Assembly (NCBI GenBank): GCA_022361315.1
Contig: JAKSBB010001079.1
Span: 1 to 16,730 of the forward strand
DNA: 16,730 nucleotides
Origin: Desulfobacterales bacterium
Lineage (GTDB): Bacteria > Desulfobacterota > Desulfobacteria > Desulfobacterales > Desulfobacteraceae
Reading direction: 5' to 3'
The position numbers and the translations under genes were made by a program. Below, one piece after another: positions 12,924-16,730 of the stretch; the stretch's first letter is position 1, and every line of letters begins with the position of its first letter. The notes beneath the pieces were generated by a model that saw only the letters and a program-made list of their open reading frames with translations, was not told where the DNA came from and searched no databases.

Positions 12924-14950
12924 GCAAAAAAGAAGTTGTCGAAACTACGGAAGCCCAAATCGCAGTCCACTGGAAAGAAGAGGATTACTATTTTCCTTCC
13001 TCAAAGTTTGTCGGCCAGGCCAACCTGACAGATCCTGATATCTTTGACCGGTTCAGCCTGGACAACTTCCCTGATTATTTTACTGAATATGCTGAGTTGC
13101 TTACCTGGTACAAGTATTGGGACGAAGTCCTGGATACCTCTGACGCCCCCTGCTACAAGTGGTTTAAGGGGGGCAAGTTAAACGCCTCCTACAATTGTAT
13201 TGACCGCCATCTTAAAGACAATAAAAACAAAACAGCCATCCACTTTGTTCCTGAACTCGAAGAGGAACGCACTGACCATATCACCTATCAGGAACTTTAT
13301 GTCAGGGTGAATGAATTTGCTTCCCTGCTCAAAAACGATGCAAAACTAAAACGGGGCGACCGGGTAACCATCCATATGCCCATGTCAGCGGAGCTTCCCA
13401 TAACCATGCTGGCCTGCGCCCGCCTCGGTGTCATCCATTCCGTGGTTTTCGGCGGTTTTTCCGCATCTGCCTGCGCAGATCGTATCGTAGACTCAAATTC
13501 CAGAGTGTTAATCACCATGGATGCGTACTACCGGGCCGGTAACCTGCTCAACCATAAGCAAAACGCTGATGAAGCCGTAAAACTGTCGGCAGAACAGGGC
13601 CAGGTGGTTGATACGGTTCTCGTGTGGCAGCGCTATCCGGGTAAATACTCCTCGGATACCCCCATGGTAGACGGCAGGGATATTTTTGTTAACGATGCCC
13701 TGAAAAACCATTACGGAAAACGTATCGAACCGGAACAGATGCTTTCCGAAGAGCCCCTATTTTTAATGTACACCAGTGGTACCACAGGCAAACCCAAGGG
13801 CTGTCAGCACGGTACCGGCGGATACCTGTCATATGTCACTGCGATGTCCAAATACATTCAGGACATTCATCCCGAAGATGTATACTGGTGTATGGCTGAC
13901 ATCGGATGGATCACCGGCCATTCCTTCATCGTTTATGGTCCGCTGTCTCTCTGCGCGTCGACGGTCATCTACGAAGGGGTGCCCACCTATCCGGATGCCG
14001 GCCGCTCCTGGCGGATTGCACAGGATCTGGACGTCAACATTTTCCATACGGCTCCCACGGCCATCCGTGCCCTAAGAAAGCTTGGTCCTGAGGAACCCGC
14101 AAAATACGAATATCACTTCAAACATATGACCACAGTTGGCGAACCCATCGAGCCTGAAGTGTGGAAATGGTACGAATCAGCCGTTGGCAAGGGTGAAGCA
14201 ATCATCGTCGATACCTGGTGGCAGACTGAAACCGGTGGTTTCCTCTGCTCCACCGTTCCCGGAATAAAACCCATGAAACCCGGTAGTGCGGGCCCCGGTG
14301 TTCCAGGTATCCACCCCTTTATTCTGGATGACGAAAACAATGAAATCACAGAAACCGGTATCGCCGGTAACATCTGTATCCGGAACCCCTGGCCCGGCCA
14401 GTTCCAGACAGTATGGGGAGACCGTCAGCGGTTCGTTGACACTTACTTCGGTCCCATCTGCCGCAATCCGGAAAGCAAGGACTGGAGAGACTGGCCTTAT
14501 CTGGCCGGTGATGCTGCCATGATGGCAGAAGACGGTTACTTCAGAATTCTCGGCAGAATTGATGATGTCATCAACGTTTCCGGCCATCGCCTGGGTACAA
14601 AGGAAATTGAATCCGCAGCCCTGGTGGCGGATGAAGTGGCCGAAGCTGCCGTCGTACCGGTGGCCCACGAAGTGAAGGGTAAAGAGCCAGATCTCTATAT
14701 CGCTCTCAAAACCGGCATTGAACCGTCAGAAGAACTGGCCCAGAAAATTTCCGATATCGTTTGTGAACAGATCGGAAAGATCGCCAAACCCAGGAAGGTC
14801 TGGCTGGTGCCCGATATGCCGAAGACCCGGTCCGGTAAAATCATGCGCAGAGTACTGGGTGCCATTTCCAACAGGGGTGATGTGGGGAATGTCATGACCC
14901 TGGCCAACCCGGAAGTGGTGGAAGAAATCAGAAACATGGTCCAGAAATAG
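12920..14950 (+). CDS. acs: Acetyl-CoA synthetase (AMP-forming)
   Basis: This 676-residue cytoplasmic enzyme makes acetyl-CoA from acetate, ATP and CoA by way of acetyl-AMP. Motifs in order: the N-terminal ACS cap (WYKYWDEVLD, W-F-x-G-G-x-LNASYNCIDRH), GVIHSVVFGGFSA, the phosphate loop YTSGTTGKPKG (residues 284-294), ADIGWITGHSF, WWQTETGG (433-440), GDAAMMAEDGYFRILGR, NVSGHRLG (552-559) and the C-terminal KTRSGKIMRR with Lys640. That lysine is needed for adenylation and is the residue inactivated by acetylation in known Acs enzymes. AAGGAG lies 7 nt before the ATG. Length is in the normal range. It is followed 48 nt later by a second synthetase in the same direction, suggesting one operon for short-chain acid activation. 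A long structured leader region lies upstream. Confidence 0.95.
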   Translation: MSKKEVVETTEAQIAVHWKEEDYYFPSSKFVGQANLTDPDIFDRFSLDNFPDYFTEYAELLTWYKYWDEVLDTSDAPCYKWFKGGKLNASYNCIDRHLKDNKNKTAIHFVPELEEERTDHITYQELYVRVNEFASLLKNDAKLKRGDRVTIHMPMSAELPITMLACARLGVIHSVVFGGFSASACADRIVDSNSRVLITMDAYYRAGNLLNHKQNADEAVKLSAEQGQVVDTVLVWQRYPGKYSSDTPMVDGRDIFVNDALKNHYGKRIEPEQMLSEEPLFLMYTSGTTGKPKGCQHGTGGYLSYVTAMSKYIQDIHPEDVYWCMADIGWITGHSFIVYGPLSLCASTVIYEGVPTYPDAGRSWRIAQDLDVNIFHTAPTAIRALRKLGPEEPAKYEYHFKHMTTVGEPIEPEVWKWYESAVGKGEAIIVDTWWQTETGGFLCSTVPGIKPMKPGSAGPGVPGIHPFILDDENNEITETGIAGNICIRNPWPGQFQTVWGDRQRFVDTYFGPICRNPESKDWRDWPYLAGDAAMMAEDGYFRILGRIDDVINVSGHRLGTKEIESAALVADEVAEAAVVPVAHEVKGKEPDLYIALKTGIEPSEELAQKISDIVCEQIGKIAKPRKVWLVPDMPKTRSGKIMRRVLGAISNRGDVGNVMTLANPEVVEEIRNMVQK

Positions 14951-14998
14951 GTTTGGACCGCCAATTAATATTTAACGTGTTGCGTTAGGAGGAAATTC

Positions 14999-16730
14999 AT
15001 GTCCAATTCGTATGCCGAAGCCTATGACAAATCGATTAATGATCCTGACGGATTTTGGGGACCTCTTGCTGAAGACTGTTTCTGGTACAAAAAGTGGGAC
15101 AAGGTATTGGATGATTCCAACAAACCGTTTTACCGTTGGTTCACCGGAGGCCAGACCAACACCTGCTACAATGCAGTTGACCTCCACGTTGAAGAAGGAC
15201 GCGGTGACCAGACTGCCATTATCTACGACAGCCCGGTCACCGACACCATAAAAAAATACACCTACAACGACCTCAAGGAACAGGTCTCCCTCTTTGCCGG
15301 CGCCCTGGCGGCAAAAGGGGTAACCAAGGGAGACCGGGTCATTATTTACATGCCCATGATCCCTGAGGCTGTGTTCGCCATGTTGGCCTGCGCCCGTTTG
15401 GGCGCCGTTCACTCCGTTGTATTCGGCGGGTTCGCAGCCAACGAACTGGCCACCCGGATCAATGATGCCAAACCCAAGGTCATTGTGTCCGCATCCTGCG
15501 GCATTGAAGTGACCCGGGTGATCGAGTACAAACCCCTCCTTGATGAAGCCATTAATCTGTCGGATTCCAAACCGGATGCCTGCATTATCTTCCAGCGTCC
15601 CCAGGCAGAGGCCCAGATGCAGGAGGGCAGAGACTTTGACTGGAACGAAGCCATGGGGCAGGCAACGCCACAGGATTGTGTACCGGTTGAAGCCACCGAT
15701 CCTCTTTACATCCTGTATACATCCGGAACCACAGGGCAGCCCAAAGGGGTCGTCCGCGACAACGGCGGCCATCTTGTTGCGCTGAAATGGACCATGAGTG
15801 CCATTTACGGCGTAGACCAGGGGGACGTGTACTGGGCAGCCTCGGACATCGGTTGGGTTGTGGGCCATTCCTATATCGTCTACGGACCTCTGCTCAAAGG
15901 ATGTACGACCATCGTATTTGAAGGTAAACCTGTGGGTACGCCGGACGCATCCGTATTCTGGCGGATCATTGCCGAACATAAGGTCAAAACCCTGTTTACG
16001 GCTCCCACCGCGTTCAGGGCCATCAAACGTGAGGATCCCACCGCACAGATGATGCGGGACTTTGACCTTTCTGACTTCAACTATCTATTCCTCGCCGGTG
16101 AACGCACAGACCCCGACACCTTGAGTTGGGCTGAAAACAGCCTGAAGGTGCCGGTCATCGATCACTGGTGGCAGACGGAAACCGGATGGGCCATTGCCGC
16201 CAATTGTATGGGCATCGAGCAGTTCCCGGTTAAACCCGGCTCCCCCACGAAGGCGGTTCCCGGCTGGAAGATGGACGTACTGGACAGTGCAGGCCATCCT
16301 GTGGCAGCCGGTGATATCGGTGCGATTGTGGTTAAACTGCCGCTGCCTCCGGGTACATTGCCCACGCTCTGGCAGAATGATGCCAGATATAAAGAGGCAT
16401 ATCTTTCCGAATTCCCCGGCTATTATGAAACTTCAGATGCCGGTTACATAGATGAAGACGGCTACATTTTCGTTATGGCCAGGACGGACGACATCATCAA
16501 TGTGGCAGGCCACAGGTTGTCCACAGGTGCCATGGAAGAGGCCATTGCCGGGCATCCGGATGTGGCCGAATGTGCCGTCATGGGCGTTGAAGACCAGCTC
16601 AAGGGGCAGGTGCCTCTCGGGATGGTTGTTTTAAATGCCGGCGTGGACAGGGACGATGACGAAGTGGTCAAGGAAGTTGTCCAGCTGGTCCGTGAAAAGA
16701 TCGGCCCCGTGGCTGCGTTCAAAACCGCCA
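14999..16730 (+). CDS. Propionyl-CoA synthetase-like acyl-CoA synthetase, PrpE/ACSS3 type (3' end missing)
   Basis: 577 codons are visible and the frame is open to the window edge; about 50 residues, including the C-terminal catalytic lysine motif, are probably missing. It starts MSNSYAEAYDKSINDPDGFW and has W-F-T-G-G-x-TNTCYNAVD, GAVHSVVFGGFAA, the phosphate loop YTSGTTGQPKG (residues 240-250), ASDIGWVVGHSYI, AGERTDPDTLSWAE, DHWWQTETGW (core 390-396) and NVAGHRLSTGAMEE (501-514). The AGERTDPDT and RLSTGAMEE segments favour the PrpE/ACSS3 branch over acetate-specific Acs, so propionate or a similar short acid is the likely substrate. AGGAGG sits 6 nt before the ATG at 14999. It is the second gene after acs and clearly a different subfamily, not a recent tandem duplicate. 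Confidence 0.88.
   Translation, partial: MSNSYAEAYDKSINDPDGFWGPLAEDCFWYKKWDKVLDDSNKPFYRWFTGGQTNTCYNAVDLHVEEGRGDQTAIIYDSPVTDTIKKYTYNDLKEQVSLFAGALAAKGVTKGDRVIIYMPMIPEAVFAMLACARLGAVHSVVFGGFAANELATRINDAKPKVIVSASCGIEVTRVIEYKPLLDEAINLSDSKPDACIIFQRPQAEAQMQEGRDFDWNEAMGQATPQDCVPVEATDPLYILYTSGTTGQPKGVVRDNGGHLVALKWTMSAIYGVDQGDVYWAASDIGWVVGHSYIVYGPLLKGCTTIVFEGKPVGTPDASVFWRIIAEHKVKTLFTAPTAFRAIKREDPTAQMMRDFDLSDFNYLFLAGERTDPDTLSWAENSLKVPVIDHWWQTETGWAIAANCMGIEQFPVKPGSPTKAVPGWKMDVLDSAGHPVAAGDIGAIVVKLPLPPGTLPTLWQNDARYKEAYLSEFPGYYETSDAGYIDEDGYIFVMARTDDIINVAGHRLSTGAMEEAIAGHPDVAECAVMGVEDQLKGQVPLGMVVLNAGVDRDDDEVVKEVVQLVREKIGPVAAFKTA

Noticed and set aside
14972..15979. 335-codon open frame on the minus strand
   Set aside because: It lies entirely opposite the PrpE-like synthetase, which has all family motifs. 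The antisense translation shows no recognisable domain, so it is a shadow of coding sequence.

Overview
The window looks like chromosomal DNA from a motile, Gram-negative, anaerobic bacterium, most likely a sulfate reducer of the Desulfobacter/Desulfobacula kind (Desulfobacterota). This rests on protein style and gene mix: a PomA-like stator, a YejA-like peptide-binding lipoprotein, a GAF/HD-GYP protein, a Cys-rich LUD protein and tandem acyl-CoA synthetases. No rRNA or other marker gene is present, so the assignment is inference. I see no tRNA, rRNA, insertion sequence, prophage or CRISPR array.

Layout. (1) 1-756, minus strand: the first codons of an unidentified gene, preceded by a SurA-N-like lipoprotein without a rotamase domain. 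(2) 871-6589: a dispersed oligopeptide ABC importer. A YejA/OppA-type binding lipoprotein and an OppD-type ATPase overlap by 4 nt on the minus strand. An OppF-type ATPase lies about 1.9 kb further on. Between the two ATPases sit a cold-shock protein (minus strand) and a plus-strand FAD-dependent D-amino-acid dehydrogenase-like gene. No permease gene is in the window. (3) 6877-11598, plus strand: a GAF/HD-GYP protein, then a tightly packed run of stator genes motA and motB, a PilZ protein, DNA polymerase IV (dinB) and acylphosphatase. Neighbours in this run overlap or lie within 4 nt. HD-GYP (c-di-GMP hydrolysis), PilZ (c-di-GMP binding) and MotAB (flagellar torque) together suggest a second-messenger-controlled motor module. 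dinB and acylphosphatase appear to be passengers in the same transcript. (4) 11613-12266, minus strand: a LUD-domain protein with a C-terminal cysteine cluster. (5) 12267-12919: the only long non-coding stretch, AT-rich and holding several hairpins, a good minus-strand promoter and an isolated, very strong Shine-Dalgarno sequence. (6) 12920-16730, plus strand: acetyl-CoA synthetase followed by a second synthetase of the PrpE/ACSS3 type that runs off the window. Together these would activate acetate and propionate (or similar short acids) to CoA thioesters.

No wholly new system is evident. The items most worth a second look are: an 8-G tract near the start of motA, where a one-base slip either way gives a stop within a few codons; an A8 tract in the motB/pilZ overlap, where loss of one A would join MotB to PilZ; the composition of the motor/c-di-GMP/dinB operon; the importer without permeases; and the structured leader region upstream of acs.
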